Below, piece after piece: positions 41,715 through 49,459 of a DNA stretch of 64,000 nucleotides. Below the pieces are notes generated by a model. That model worked only from the letters and a program-made list of their open reading frames with translations. It ran no database searches and was not told the DNA's origin. The translations under genes were made by a program, and so were the position numbers. Every line of letters starts with the position of its first letter. Within the stretch, counting starts at the first letter, position 1. Source of the stretch: Micromonospora inyonensis (GTDB lineage: Bacteria > Actinomycetota > Actinomycetes > Mycobacteriales > Micromonosporaceae); NCBI RefSeq assembly GCF_900091415.1, contig NZ_FMHU01000001.1, forward strand, positions 1,612,001 to 1,676,000, read 5' to 3'.

Positions 41715-42929
41715 TCAGCGCACCTGCATACCGGAGATGGCGCGGGCGATCACCAGCCGCTGGATCTCCGACGTCCCCTCGAAGATGGTGTAGATCTTGG
41801 CGTCCCGGTACCAGCGTTCGACCGGGTGGTCGCGGAGGAACCCGGCCCCGCCGAGCAGCTGCACCGCCTTCTCGGTGACCGCGACGGCCACCTCGCCCGC
41901 CTTCAGCTTGGACATCGAGCCCTCCCCGGCGGCGAACGGTTTCTCGTTGCGTCCCATCCAGGACGCCCGCCACACCAGCAGCCGGGCCGCGTCGATCTCC
42001 ATCTTCATGTCGGCCAGCGCGAACGCGACCGCCTGGTTCTCGATGATCGGCCGACCGAACTGGATCCGGGTCCTCGCGTAGTCCAGGGCGTACTCGTAGG
42101 CGGCGCGGGCCACCCCGATCGCCTGCGCGCCGACCGTCGGCCGGGACAGCTCGAAGGTACGCATCGCGGCCTGGCCGGAGGCGCGTTGGCCGGCACGGGC
42201 GCGGTCGAGGCGCGTCGACAGTGCCTCCCGTCCGCCGAGCAGGCAGTGGCCGGGTACGCGTACCTCGTCGAGGAAGACGTCGGCGGTGTGCGACGCGCGC
42301 AGGCCGAGCTTGCGCAGCTTGCGGGTGGCGTGCAGCCCCTTCGTGCCCGGCGGTACGACGAACGCGGCCTGCCCGCGCGAGCCCAGGTCGGGGGCGACCG
42401 ACGCGGTGACCACGTGCACCCCGGCGATCCCGCCGTTGGTGGCGTACGCCTTCTGCCCGCGCAGCACCCACTCGTCGCGTGCCTCGTCGTAGGTGGCCCG
42501 GGTGCGCATCGCGCCGACGTCGGAGCCGGCCTCGGGTTCGGTGGAGCAGAACGCGGCGACGGCCGGGGACTCCGGGTCGCCGAAGCACTGGGGCACCCAC
42601 TCGACGAGCTGGTCGGGGGTGCCGGAGCCGTAGATGGCGGCGACGGCGAGGGAGGTGCCGAAGATGCTCAGCCCGATGCCGGCGTCACCCCAGAAGAGTT
42701 CCTCGCTGGCGATCGGGAGAGAGAGGCCGGTGGGGTCGCCGAAGCAGGTGACGAGGAACTCGAAGCCGTAGAGGCCGACCTTCGCCGCCTCCTGGATCAC
42801 CGGCCACGGGGTTTCCTCCCGCTCGTCCCACTCGGCCGCGGCCGGGCGCACGACCTCGGCGGCGAAGCCGTGCACCCAGTCGCGGAGATCCCGCTGTTCC
42901 TCGTTCAGGTCGAGCGAGAACTCGGACAT
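41715..42929 (-). CDS. acyl-CoA dehydrogenase
   Basis: A 404-residue FAD-dependent acyl-CoA dehydrogenase, first step of beta-oxidation. It contains AFCSTEPEAGSDVGAMRTRA (FAD/substrate signature), LRKLGLRASHTADVFLDEVR, YARTRIQFGRPIIENQAVAF and IYTIFEGTSEIQRLVIARAI with the catalytic Glu of the FEGT segment. Start 42929 lies 1 bp after the SCP2-like gene stop. Substrate chain length cannot be told from sequence. Confidence 0.95.
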   Translation of the reverse strand: MSEFSLDLNEEQRDLRDWVHGFAAEVVRPAAAEWDEREETPWPVIQEAAKVGLYGFEFLVTCFGDPTGLSLPIASEELFWGDAGIGLSIFGTSLAVAAIYGSGTPDQLVEWVPQCFGDPESPAVAAFCSTEPEAGSDVGAMRTRATYDEARDEWVLRGQKAYATNGGIAGVHVVTASVAPDLGSRGQAAFVVPPGTKGLHATRKLRKLGLRASHTADVFLDEVRVPGHCLLGGREALSTRLDRARAGQRASGQAAMRTFELSRPTVGAQAIGVARAAYEYALDYARTRIQFGRPIIENQAVAFALADMKMEIDAARLLVWRASWMGRNEKPFAAGEGSMSKLKAGEVAVAVTEKAVQLLGGAGFLRDHPVERWYRDAKIYTIFEGTSEIQRLVIARAISGMQVR

Positions 42930-42930
42930 G

Positions 42931-43383
42931 TCAGCCCTTGGGGATGTCGAACAGGTTGGGGATGTTGGCAGCCAGGCCCAGGTCGCCCTTGGCCTTCAGC
43001 TTGCCGGTCATGAACATCATGGCCGGGTTGGCCGCACCCGCGACGATCTTGAGGAACTCGACCGGACCGAGGGTCAGGGTCAGCTTCGGCTCCCGCTCCG
43101 GCGTGGAGTTGACCGTGCAGGCGCCGTTGGAGATGACGACCTCGTACGTGTCGGAGCCGCCGTCCGGACGCCCGGTGATGTTCCAGTGCAGCACCGCGTC
43201 GGTGGAGCCCGCCTTCTCGGCGCGGAACAGCGACGGCATCCGGCTGAACACCTCGTCGAGGACCTTGCCCCGCAGCTCGCCCGACATCACCTCGGCGATC
43301 TTCTTGTCCGGCGTGGACTTGACGAGCTTGGCGAACTCCTTGGGGCCGTACGAGGAGAAGGTGGCCGGATCGAAGTCAGTCAT
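42931..43383 (-). CDS. SCP2 sterol-transfer domain protein
   Basis: A 150-residue SCP2-type lipid carrier: LRGKVLDEVFSRMPSLFRAE, AVLHWNITGRPDGGSDTYEV, CTVNSTPEREPKLTLTLGPV and FLKIVAGAANPAMMFMTGKL, ending KAKGDLGLAANIPNLFDIPK. These proteins bind sterols or fatty acyl groups in a hydrophobic tunnel. It is first in an operon with acyl-CoA dehydrogenase and an acyl-CoA ligase, divergent from a TetR gene. The shared promoter region holds the operator at 43461-43492. Confidence 0.9.
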   Translation of the reverse strand: MTDFDPATFSSYGPKEFAKLVKSTPDKKIAEVMSGELRGKVLDEVFSRMPSLFRAEKAGSTDAVLHWNITGRPDGGSDTYEVVISNGACTVNSTPEREPKLTLTLGPVEFLKIVAGAANPAMMFMTGKLKAKGDLGLAANIPNLFDIPKG

Positions 43384-43460
43384 GAGTTACCTTCCGGACG
43401 TCGTGACACCCGTCGCACCGCGCGGGTTCCGCGTCGGGTCGGGGCGCACGGGTAGATTTG

Positions 43461-43492
43461 CCTACTCTGGCGTAACCTTACGCACGAGTAGG
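43461..43492. promoter_or_regulatory. TetR-type operator between SCP2 operon and tetR
   Basis: A near-perfect 32-bp palindrome: CCTACTC (43461-43467) with GAGTAGG (43486-43492), and inside it GCGTAA-CC-TTACGC (43470-43483). It also reads as two TAC-N6-GTA dyads (43463-43474 and 43479-43490). It is placed to repress both divergent promoters. The same dyad occurs at 50849-50860. Confidence 0.75.
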
Positions 43493-43504
43493 TATGCTCG
43501 CAAG

Positions 43505-44143
43505 GTGTCCAGCCCTCCCTCGTTCCGTCGTCTGCCCCGGGCCGTCCGTGAGCAGCAGATGCTCGACGCGGCCGTCCGCGCCTTCTCCCGCCGGGGCTTC
43601 CACGCCGCCAGCATGGACGAGATCGCCGAGGACGCCGGCATCTCGAAACCGATGGTCTACGCGTACCTCGGGACGAAGGAGGCGCTCTTCATCGCGTGCC
43701 TGCACCGGGAGGGCACCCGCATGGTCGAGGCCATCGCCGGGGCTGCCGCCCCCAACCTGCCGGCCGACGAGCGGCTCTGGCGGGGACTGCGGGCGTTCTT
43801 CGGATTCGTCGGCGCGCACCGGGACGGCTGGGTCGTGCTCTACCGGCAGGCGCGGGGCGAGCAGCCGTTCGCCGGGGAGCTGGCCGTGATGCGCAGCCGG
43901 ATGGTCGAGGTGGTCGCCGGCATGCTCGACCACGCCCTGCGCGCCCGGGGCCGCGAGGTCCGCGAGATCGACCTGGAGGTGATCGCGTACGCCCTGGTCG
44001 GCGCGAGCGAGTCGCTGGCCGACTGGCTCGCCGACCATCCCGAGGCGGACCCGGCGAAGACCGCCACCCGGATGATGAACATCGCCTGGCTCGGTGCGGA
44101 CCAGCTGCTGCGCGGCGAGACCTGGCGTCCGCCCGTGGAGTGA
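43505..44143 (+). CDS. TetR/AcrR family regulator of lipid genes
   Basis: A 212-residue regulator. The N-terminal HTH is REQQMLDAAVRAFSRRGFHA, ASMDEIAEDAGISKPMVYAY, LGTKEALFIACLHREGTRMV. The C-terminal ligand domain contains FFGFVGAHRDGWVVLYRQA and MMNIAWLGADQLLRGETWRP. GTG 43505 is used; it begins 12 bp after the palindromic operator. An acyl-CoA ligand is likely given the neighbouring SCP2 and dehydrogenase genes, but this is inferred. Confidence 0.9.
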   Translation: MSSPPSFRRLPRAVREQQMLDAAVRAFSRRGFHAASMDEIAEDAGISKPMVYAYLGTKEALFIACLHREGTRMVEAIAGAAAPNLPADERLWRGLRAFFGFVGAHRDGWVVLYRQARGEQPFAGELAVMRSRMVEVVAGMLDHALRARGREVREIDLEVIAYALVGASESLADWLADHPEADPAKTATRMMNIAWLGADQLLRGETWRPPVE

Positions 44144-44198
44144 CGACCCCGGACGGCCCCGGACCGGGCGGCGGGCCGGACCCGCCACCCGGCACGGG

Positions 44199-45506
44199 CT
44201 ACCGCCCGACCGCGACCGCCGGCTGCTCGGTCCCGGCGGGCGTCACCGGCCGTTTCTCCTCCGGCCGCTCGGTCCCGAAGGACGTCACCGGTCGCTTGTC
44301 CTCGGCGGTGGGGCCGTGCGAGGTGAGCACCACCGGGGCGCCGAGTGCGTCGCCGACCGCCGCCGCCCAGTCGACCGGCGCGGTGTCGTACACCGGGCGG
44401 GCGGCCAGCAGGCGGGCGGTGAGCGCGGCCTGCCGGTCGAGGTCGCCGGGCGGACCGGCCGGCAGCCGGTCCACGGTCTCGTACCGGCGGCAGAACCGCA
44501 GCCCCCGGTCGGCCAGGTCCAGATGGGTGAGGACCAGCCCGTCCACCCCGCTGGCCACGTCGAGCGCGTACCGGTGGGCGACCGCGTCGAAGTGGCCGAA
44601 GCGGAAGCGGCCCTGCCACGCGTTGGTCGGGTTGCGCGGGTCGGTCAGCGCCAGCGTCCGGTCCTCGGTGACCAGCGGACCCGGCCCGTGCCGGGTGGTG
44701 ACGGTGCGCAGCACGCCCAGCCGCCGGGCGGTGCCGGCCAGGCCCGCCTCGGCGAGCAGCGCCTCGGCGTTGGCGAAGGTGGTGGTGCTCCACGTCGTGT
44801 ACGGGTGGAAGCCGTGCCACTCGTCCAGCAGCACCCCCTGCGCCCCCTCGAAGACGCAGGTGCCCGCCCGCAGCACCCCGGCCAGGTACGACCCGTCGAC
44901 GATCGCCACCCGGGCGGCGAACCCGGTGAACGCGGGCTGGCAGTCGGAGACCGGCGGCGCGTCCAGCGGGCCGAGTTCGGCGGTCAGCCGGTCCCGCAGC
45001 CGGGTCAGCCGGTGCCGCAGCAGGTCCGGGCGGCGGCAGTCGGCCACCCGGGGCGCCTCGTCGGGGTGGGCGAGACCGTACGCGACGGCCTCACCCACCC
45101 CCAGCCCGCAGGAGCCGTGCCGGTCGGCTCCCCGGGCCAGTTCGCGAGCCCGGTTGGCGGCCCGGTGGTACGGCGTGGCGAGCAGCGCCTCGCCGTCGAC
45201 GGTGAGCCGGTCGAGGGCGTCCGGCACCCCCACCGAGGTGAGGTGGTCGGCCTCGGCGGCCAGCGCCAACGGGTCCACCACCACGTGCCGGGACAGGTGG
45301 GTCCGTACGCCGGGGCGGAACGTCCCCGCCCCGAACTGCGCGAACGTGTGCTGGCGGCCGTCGGCGAGCACCACGTTGTGCGCCGCCTGCGCGCCCCCGT
45401 TGAACCGGACCACCGTGTGCACCGGCCGGGTCGCGCAGAGCCAGTCCACGACGGTGCCCTTGCCGGCGTCCCCGTAGCCGAGGTCGACCACCATCACGTG
45501 GTTCAC
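44199..45506 (-). CDS. divergent adenylosuccinate synthetase paralogue
   Basis: A 435-residue PurA-fold protein. Residues matching PurA active-site positions remain: VVDLGYGDAGKGTVVDWL (PurA GDEGKGK; Asp and Lys kept), GGAQAAHNVV (Pur[10 protein letters not shown]; His kept), FEGAQGVLLDEWHGFHPYTT (EGAQ) and LRTVTTRHGPGPLVTED (TTRxGxGP). The IMP-site motif GTTxRGIGP is replaced by HGSCGLGVGEAVAYG. So nucleotide phosphate activation is plausible but the acceptor may differ from IMP/Asp. It is last gene of the Nudix/J-kinase/vWA operon with a GTGA overlap to the vWA gene. A normal purA exists at 35526. Confidence 0.85.
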   Translation of the reverse strand: MNHVMVVDLGYGDAGKGTVVDWLCATRPVHTVVRFNGGAQAAHNVVLADGRQHTFAQFGAGTFRPGVRTHLSRHVVVDPLALAAEADHLTSVGVPDALDRLTVDGEALLATPYHRAANRARELARGADRHGSCGLGVGEAVAYGLAHPDEAPRVADCRRPDLLRHRLTRLRDRLTAELGPLDAPPVSDCQPAFTGFAARVAIVDGSYLAGVLRAGTCVFEGAQGVLLDEWHGFHPYTTWSTTTFANAEALLAEAGLAGTARRLGVLRTVTTRHGPGPLVTEDRTLALTDPRNPTNAWQGRFRFGHFDAVAHRYALDVASGVDGLVLTHLDLADRGLRFCRRYETVDRLPAGPPGDLDRQAALTARLLAARPVYDTAPVDWAAAVGDALGAPVVLTSHGPTAEDKRPVTSFGTERPEEKRPVTPAGTEQPAVAVGR

Positions 45507-46510
45507 AGCCGGGTGACTCCTCCGGTCGAGCCGCCGCGCGGGGCGGGCAGCGCAGGGTCGCTGGTCGGGTCGACCGGCATGGTGGCCACCGGCAGCGCCG
45601 ACACCACGGTGCGCCGCCCACCGCCGACCCGGGCCAGCGCCTTCGACACCGTCCGGGTGGCCGTCGACCCGTGCCGGTTCAGGTCGCGCAGGCCCTCGTC
45701 GAGGTCGATCGCCTCCTCGCCGAGGCCGACGGTGAGCGCGATGGTCTCGCAGACCGCGTCCAGGTCGTCCAGCTCGACGGCGTTCTGCCCGAGCAGGTCG
45801 CGCCAGAAGTCGAGCACCTTCCGGTTGCCCGAGTAGTGGCTGCCGGCCGGGAGGAGGTAGTAGGTGTCCCAGCGCCGGGTCACCTCGTCGACCACCTGCC
45901 GCAGCGGCACGTCCTCGCCCAGGCCGTCACCGATCACCCGGGCCACCTCGCGGTTCTTGACCTTTCCGTAGGCCAGCTCGTCGCCGATGATGAAGAGGTA
46001 GCCGCGCCGGCCGCGCTTCTCCCACGAGTCGGTGACCGTGTGCCGGGCCATGAAGTACATGGCCAGTTCGTACGACTCCATCATCTGGCCGCCACCGCCA
46101 CCCTCCAGCACGATCTTGCCGAGGTCGTCGTCCATCCGGTTGTCCGACTCGAACTGCCCGACCTGCAACGGCACCCGGTCGCAGCTGGCGTCACCGATCG
46201 CGCCGAACATGATCTGCGGGTCACGGGCGTAGCCCTGGCGCAGCAGCAGCCCGAGCAGCTGCGGCAGCTTGGCCTGGAGGGTGCGCGGCACGTGCCCCAT
46301 CGAGCCGGTCACGTCGAACAGCACCGCGATGGGTGTCGACTGCGGGTGCTCGGCCGAGTCGCGGCTCTCCCGGGTGGCCCCGCGCGGGTCGAGGTCGGGG
46401 TGCACGGTGCGGGCCCCGCTGTCGCTGTAGGAGAAGGCGCTCTTCCCGGTGGCCTTCCGGTACTGCTTGGCGGCGTCGTACACGTTGGTGGACCAGATTC
46501 CACTGCCCAT
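45503..46510 (-). CDS. von Willebrand factor A domain protein
   Basis: A 335-residue protein with a vWA-like fold. TPIAVLFDVTGSMGHVPRTL carries a MIDAS-like DxTGSMG, then GAIGDASCDRVPLQVGQFES, EGGGGGQMMESYELAMYFMA and RRGYLFIIGDELAYGKVKN. The N-terminus MGSGIWSTNVYDAAKQYRKA is distinctive of a small actinobacterial family. There is no signal or membrane segment, so it is cytoplasmic. GGGAGG before ATG 46510 overlaps the upstream stop. Metal-dependent binding of partner proteins is the likely role; the partner is unknown. Confidence 0.85.
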   Translation of the reverse strand: MGSGIWSTNVYDAAKQYRKATGKSAFSYSDSGARTVHPDLDPRGATRESRDSAEHPQSTPIAVLFDVTGSMGHVPRTLQAKLPQLLGLLLRQGYARDPQIMFGAIGDASCDRVPLQVGQFESDNRMDDDLGKIVLEGGGGGQMMESYELAMYFMARHTVTDSWEKRGRRGYLFIIGDELAYGKVKNREVARVIGDGLGEDVPLRQVVDEVTRRWDTYYLLPAGSHYSGNRKVLDFWRDLLGQNAVELDDLDAVCETIALTVGLGEEAIDLDEGLRDLNRHGSTATRTVSKALARVGGGRRTVVSALPVATMPVDPTSDPALPAPRGGSTGGVTRL

Positions 46511-46520
46511 GGCAGCCTCC

Positions 46521-47504
46521 CTAGGGGTTGAGGGTGAAGGGTCGGAAGGTGCGCGGCCCGTAGAGCCGTTCCAGCACCTCGTCGAGTTCGCCGAGCAGTC
46601 GCCAGGCGTCGTCGGGCCGGGCCCGCAGGAACCGGTGCCGGCAGCCGTCGGCGAAGGCGAGCAGTTCACGGGGGGCACGGCCCCCCATCAGCCAGGTCAT
46701 GCAGCGGGCAGCCATGGCGATGTCGGTGCCCGGCCCGCACGGCTGCCTCGTGGTGACCTCCTGCGGGTACCAGTCCTCGTAGCCGGGCACGAGCGCCGGG
46801 ACGGCGGTGTCCGGCTCCGCCGAGAAGCACCAGTCGACCAGCACCACGCCGTGTGCGTCCGGCTCGATCAGCACGTGCCGGGGGAGCACCGCGCCGTGCA
46901 CCACGCTGGCCCGGTGGGCCAGGCCGAGGGCGACCAGCAGCCGCCGCCACATCCAGGCCGCGTCCCGGCCGTCCAGCCCGTCCGGGTACGCCCGGCGCAC
47001 CTCGTCCAGGCTGTGCAGGTTCGGTACGGCGGCCAGCACGTTGACCCGCCGCTCCGCGCCGGTGGCCGCGTCCCGGTGCCGGAACGAGTCCACCAGCCGG
47101 GGCACGTACGGCAGGTGGCGCGGGTCGCCTTGGTCCTCGATGGTGCGCAGGGCGTGTGCCTCGCGGGCCATCAGGTCGTTGTCGCCGGGTTGGCGGGGCA
47201 GCTTGAGGAGCCGGTCCGCCCCGACGTCGTACAGGTCGGCCAGGTCGCCGGCGTACGCCAGTCGGCCGAGCCGGTAGTCGCCGAGCAGGATCCCCGGGCC
47301 GTGGGTGGTCGCCCGCCAGCGGGTGGTGACCTCGACGAACGCCTCGGTGGCGGCGGCGCGGACCCGGTCGTCGGCCCGGCCGAGCCGGTCGGGGTGCAGG
47401 GCGGCGACCAGTTGCCGGTACCGGTGGGCCGGGGCATCGGTGCCGAACAGGTCGTCGTCGGTGCGGGCCGCCGCGACCAGGCGGATGGCCTCCTCCGTCC
47501 TCAC
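46521..47504 (-). CDS. J-domain-like protein fused to a degenerate protein kinase
   Basis: A 327-residue fusion. Residues 1-65 look like a J domain (EEAIRLVAAARTDDDLFGTD, then RYRQLVAALHPDRLGRAD with HPD). The rest resembles a eukaryotic-type kinase: LGDYRLGRLAYAGDLADLYD, DRLLKLPRQPGDNDLMARE (possible ATP Lys), a long hinge, then HGAVLPRHVLIEPDAHGVVL where kinases have HRDLKPxN and VDWCFS for DFG. The catalytic Asp of HRD is absent, so it is probably a pseudokinase. Both ends are translationally close to neighbours (GTGA overlap with Nudix; 10 bp to vWA). Confidence 0.75.
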   Translation of the reverse strand: MRTEEAIRLVAAARTDDDLFGTDAPAHRYRQLVAALHPDRLGRADDRVRAAATEAFVEVTTRWRATTHGPGILLGDYRLGRLAYAGDLADLYDVGADRLLKLPRQPGDNDLMAREAHALRTIEDQGDPRHLPYVPRLVDSFRHRDAATGAERRVNVLAAVPNLHSLDEVRRAYPDGLDGRDAAWMWRRLLVALGLAHRASVVHGAVLPRHVLIEPDAHGVVLVDWCFSAEPDTAVPALVPGYEDWYPQEVTTRQPCGPGTDIAMAARCMTWLMGGRAPRELLAFADGCRHRFLRARPDDAWRLLGELDEVLERLYGPRTFRPFTLNP

Positions 47505-48253
47505 CGGATCTCCTCCTCCCGGGCGGGGCGCAGCAGCGCCGGGTGGAGCAGCCGGGCGTCGCCGGCCCGGTAGAGCTTCGCGCGCGGGCCACCCCGGGCC
47601 CCGCCCCGCTCGGTGGTGGCGCCGGTGCTCTCCACGAAGCCCGGCACGGAGAGCACCTTGCGGTGGAAGTTGCCGGCGTGCAGGGGGTGCCCCCAGACCG
47701 TCTCGTAGACGCCGCGTAGCTCGCTGATGGTGAACTCGGCGTCGAGGAAGCGGGTCGCCAGGGGGGTGTACTCCAGCTTGGCGCGGGCCCGCTCCAGCCC
47801 CTCCTCGACGATCCGGGCGTGGTCGAAGGCGAGCTGCCGGCTACCGAGCGCGTCCACCGGCAGCCAGGCCGCGTCGGCGGCGTCGCTGGCGGCGACCGGG
47901 TCCGGCAGGTCGGGGGCGAAGGCCAGGTGGGCGACGGAGACGATCCGCATCCGGGGGTCGCGGCCCGGGTCGCCGTAGCTGCGGAGCTGTTCGAGGTGGA
48001 CGCGGCGCATCCGCTCGTCGCCGAGGCCGGTCTCCTCGGCCAGCTCCCGGCGCGCGCCGGTGGCGAGGTCCTCGTCGGGTTGGACGAACCCGCCGGGCAG
48101 TGCCCAGTGCCCCGCGTACGGCGGCTGGCCGCGCCGGACGAGCAGCAGGTGCAGCGCACCCTCGCGGATGGTCAGCGCGACCACGTCCACGGTCACCGCG
48201 ACCGCCGGGTACGCCGACGGGTCGTACCCGGCCAGGAACTCCTGCTCGTCCAC
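47501..48253 (-). CDS. Nudix hydrolase with C-terminal winged helix (NrtR-like regulator)
   Basis: A 250-residue protein. The Nudix box is GGFVQPDEDLATGARRELAE followed by ETGLGDER (GX5EX7REUXEEXGU satisfied). The C-terminal part (YTPLATRFLDAEFTISELRG, VYETVWGHPLHAGNFHRKVL) is the winged helix of NrtR-type regulators. NrtR proteins bind ADP-ribose or NAD-derived ligands and control NAD metabolism genes; here it heads an operon of unknown function. GTG 48253 has GAGAGGA 6 bp upstream. Two direct repeats lie 17-43 bp before it. Autoregulation is inferred. Confidence 0.85.
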   Translation of the reverse strand: MDEQEFLAGYDPSAYPAVAVTVDVVALTIREGALHLLLVRRGQPPYAGHWALPGGFVQPDEDLATGARRELAEETGLGDERMRRVHLEQLRSYGDPGRDPRMRIVSVAHLAFAPDLPDPVAASDAADAAWLPVDALGSRQLAFDHARIVEEGLERARAKLEYTPLATRFLDAEFTISELRGVYETVWGHPLHAGNFHRKVLSVPGFVESTGATTERGGARGGPRAKLYRAGDARLLHPALLRPAREEEIR

Positions 48254-48270
48254 CCTGTTCCTCTCAACAA

Positions 48271-48296
48271 GAGAACAACTCAATCTGAGAACAACT
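48271..48296. promoter_or_regulatory. paired direct repeats upstream of the Nudix operon
   Basis: GAGAACAACT occurs at 48271-48280 and again at 48287-48296, 16 bp apart, in an unusually AT-rich patch just upstream of the Nudix start. It may be the operator for the NrtR-like protein or part of the promoter. Confidence 0.6.
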
Positions 48297-48323
48297 TAGC
48301 GCGTGCAGAAGCCCTCGTCCACC

Positions 48324-48360
48324 CGGAGTGGACCGGCGTCAGGTGACGCGGCCCACTCCG
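48324..48360 (-). terminator. imperfect hairpin after the MaoC-type gene
   Basis: CGGAGTGGACCGGCGTCA (48324-48341) pairs with TGACGCGGCCCACTCCG (48344-48360) with small bulges, 28 bp past the MaoC stop on the minus strand. It separates that operon from the divergently placed Nudix promoter. Confidence 0.6.
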
Positions 48361-48388
48361 ATCCCCGGGCCCGTCCCGACCAGGGAGA

Positions 48389-49459
48389 TCAGGTGATCCG
48401 GCCGGTCAGGTGCGGGCGGCCGGTGCGGGCGTCGTGCAGGGCGAACCCACCGTCCGGCATCGTGCTGAAGCTGACCGTCGAGGGAAGCGGGATCGGCAGC
48501 TTGAACGCCACCTCCACCGTGTACGCCCCGGGCAGCCGGGGCGCCAGCGCGGCCAGGCAGCGGGCCTTGCTCCACATGCCGTGCGCGATCGGGCGCGGAA
48601 AGCCGAGCAGCCGCGCGCCGATCCGCGAGGTGTGGATCGGGTTGTGGTCGCCGGAGACCCGGGCGTAGTCCCGGCCCACCCGCGGACCGACCCGCCACAG
48701 CGCCGGCCCGGCCGGAGCCGGGGCCCACTCGCCCTGCCTCTTCCGGTCGCCGGTCGCCGACCGATCCCGGCCGAGGTACGTCGACACGCCCCGCCAGACC
48801 TCCTCCCCGTCGACCGATCCCACCAGCACCACGTCGAGTTGCCGGCCGCGCGGGTGCGGACGCAGGTTCTCCGCGTACGTGGTGAAGTCGAGGGTCTCGC
48901 CCGCGTCCACCGGACGGCGCACGGTGATCCGGTTGCCCACGTGCACCACGCCGGCCAGCGGGATCGGGAAGTCCGGGGCGCTGATCAGCCGCAACGCCAG
49001 CGGGAACCCCATGACGTGCGGGTACGTGCCGGGCAACTCGTCGGTCAGCCGGAACCCGCAGACCCGGTCGTAGTCCGCCAGGCGCGCCCGGTCCACGGGG
49101 ACGCCCCGCACGGCCAGCGCGGCGTCCGGCAGGTCACCGGAGCGCTGGCCGCCCATCCCGGGCAGCGCACCGAGCACCGCCCGCCGGTAGAGCGGCCCGG
49201 AGGCCGGCATCCGGGGCAGTTCCACCGGGGCCCGTCCGGCCGTCCGTGCGGCGTGTGCCGACAGGTCCTGTGTGGCGTACGCGGACAGGTCGTGGGTCTC
49301 CGCGACGCTGATGTCGTGCCCGTTCCCGGCGGCCCCGTTCCCGGCGGCCCCGTCCCGGTCGGTGCGGACGGCGGCCAGGTCACGGGGGGAGATGGCCTCG
49401 GTGGGCCCGTCGATCAGCTCGTGGACGGTGAGGTCGTCCGGTTCCTCGCGCTGCGCCAT
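48389..49459 (-). CDS. MaoC-like 3-hydroxyacyl dehydratase (HtdX-like)
   Basis: A 356-residue double-hotdog protein. The hydratase 2 motif DYARVSGDHNPIHTSRIGAR (Asp/His catalytic pair) lies in the C-terminal half, with LGFPRPIAHGMWSKARCLAA after it. The N-terminal half (GFPLALRLISAPDFPIPLAG, VHVGNRITVRRPVDAGETLD) is the inactive hotdog. It dehydrates or hydrates 3-hydroxyacyl/enoyl-CoA. Its ATG overlaps the fabG4-like stop by 1 bp; the pair matches htdX-fabG4 of mycobacteria. Confidence 0.85.
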   Translation of the reverse strand: MAQREEPDDLTVHELIDGPTEAISPRDLAAVRTDRDGAAGNGAAGNGHDISVAETHDLSAYATQDLSAHAARTAGRAPVELPRMPASGPLYRRAVLGALPGMGGQRSGDLPDAALAVRGVPVDRARLADYDRVCGFRLTDELPGTYPHVMGFPLALRLISAPDFPIPLAGVVHVGNRITVRRPVDAGETLDFTTYAENLRPHPRGRQLDVVLVGSVDGEEVWRGVSTYLGRDRSATGDRKRQGEWAPAPAGPALWRVGPRVGRDYARVSGDHNPIHTSRIGARLLGFPRPIAHGMWSKARCLAALAPRLPGAYTVEVAFKLPIPLPSTVSFSTMPDGGFALHDARTGRPHLTGRIT

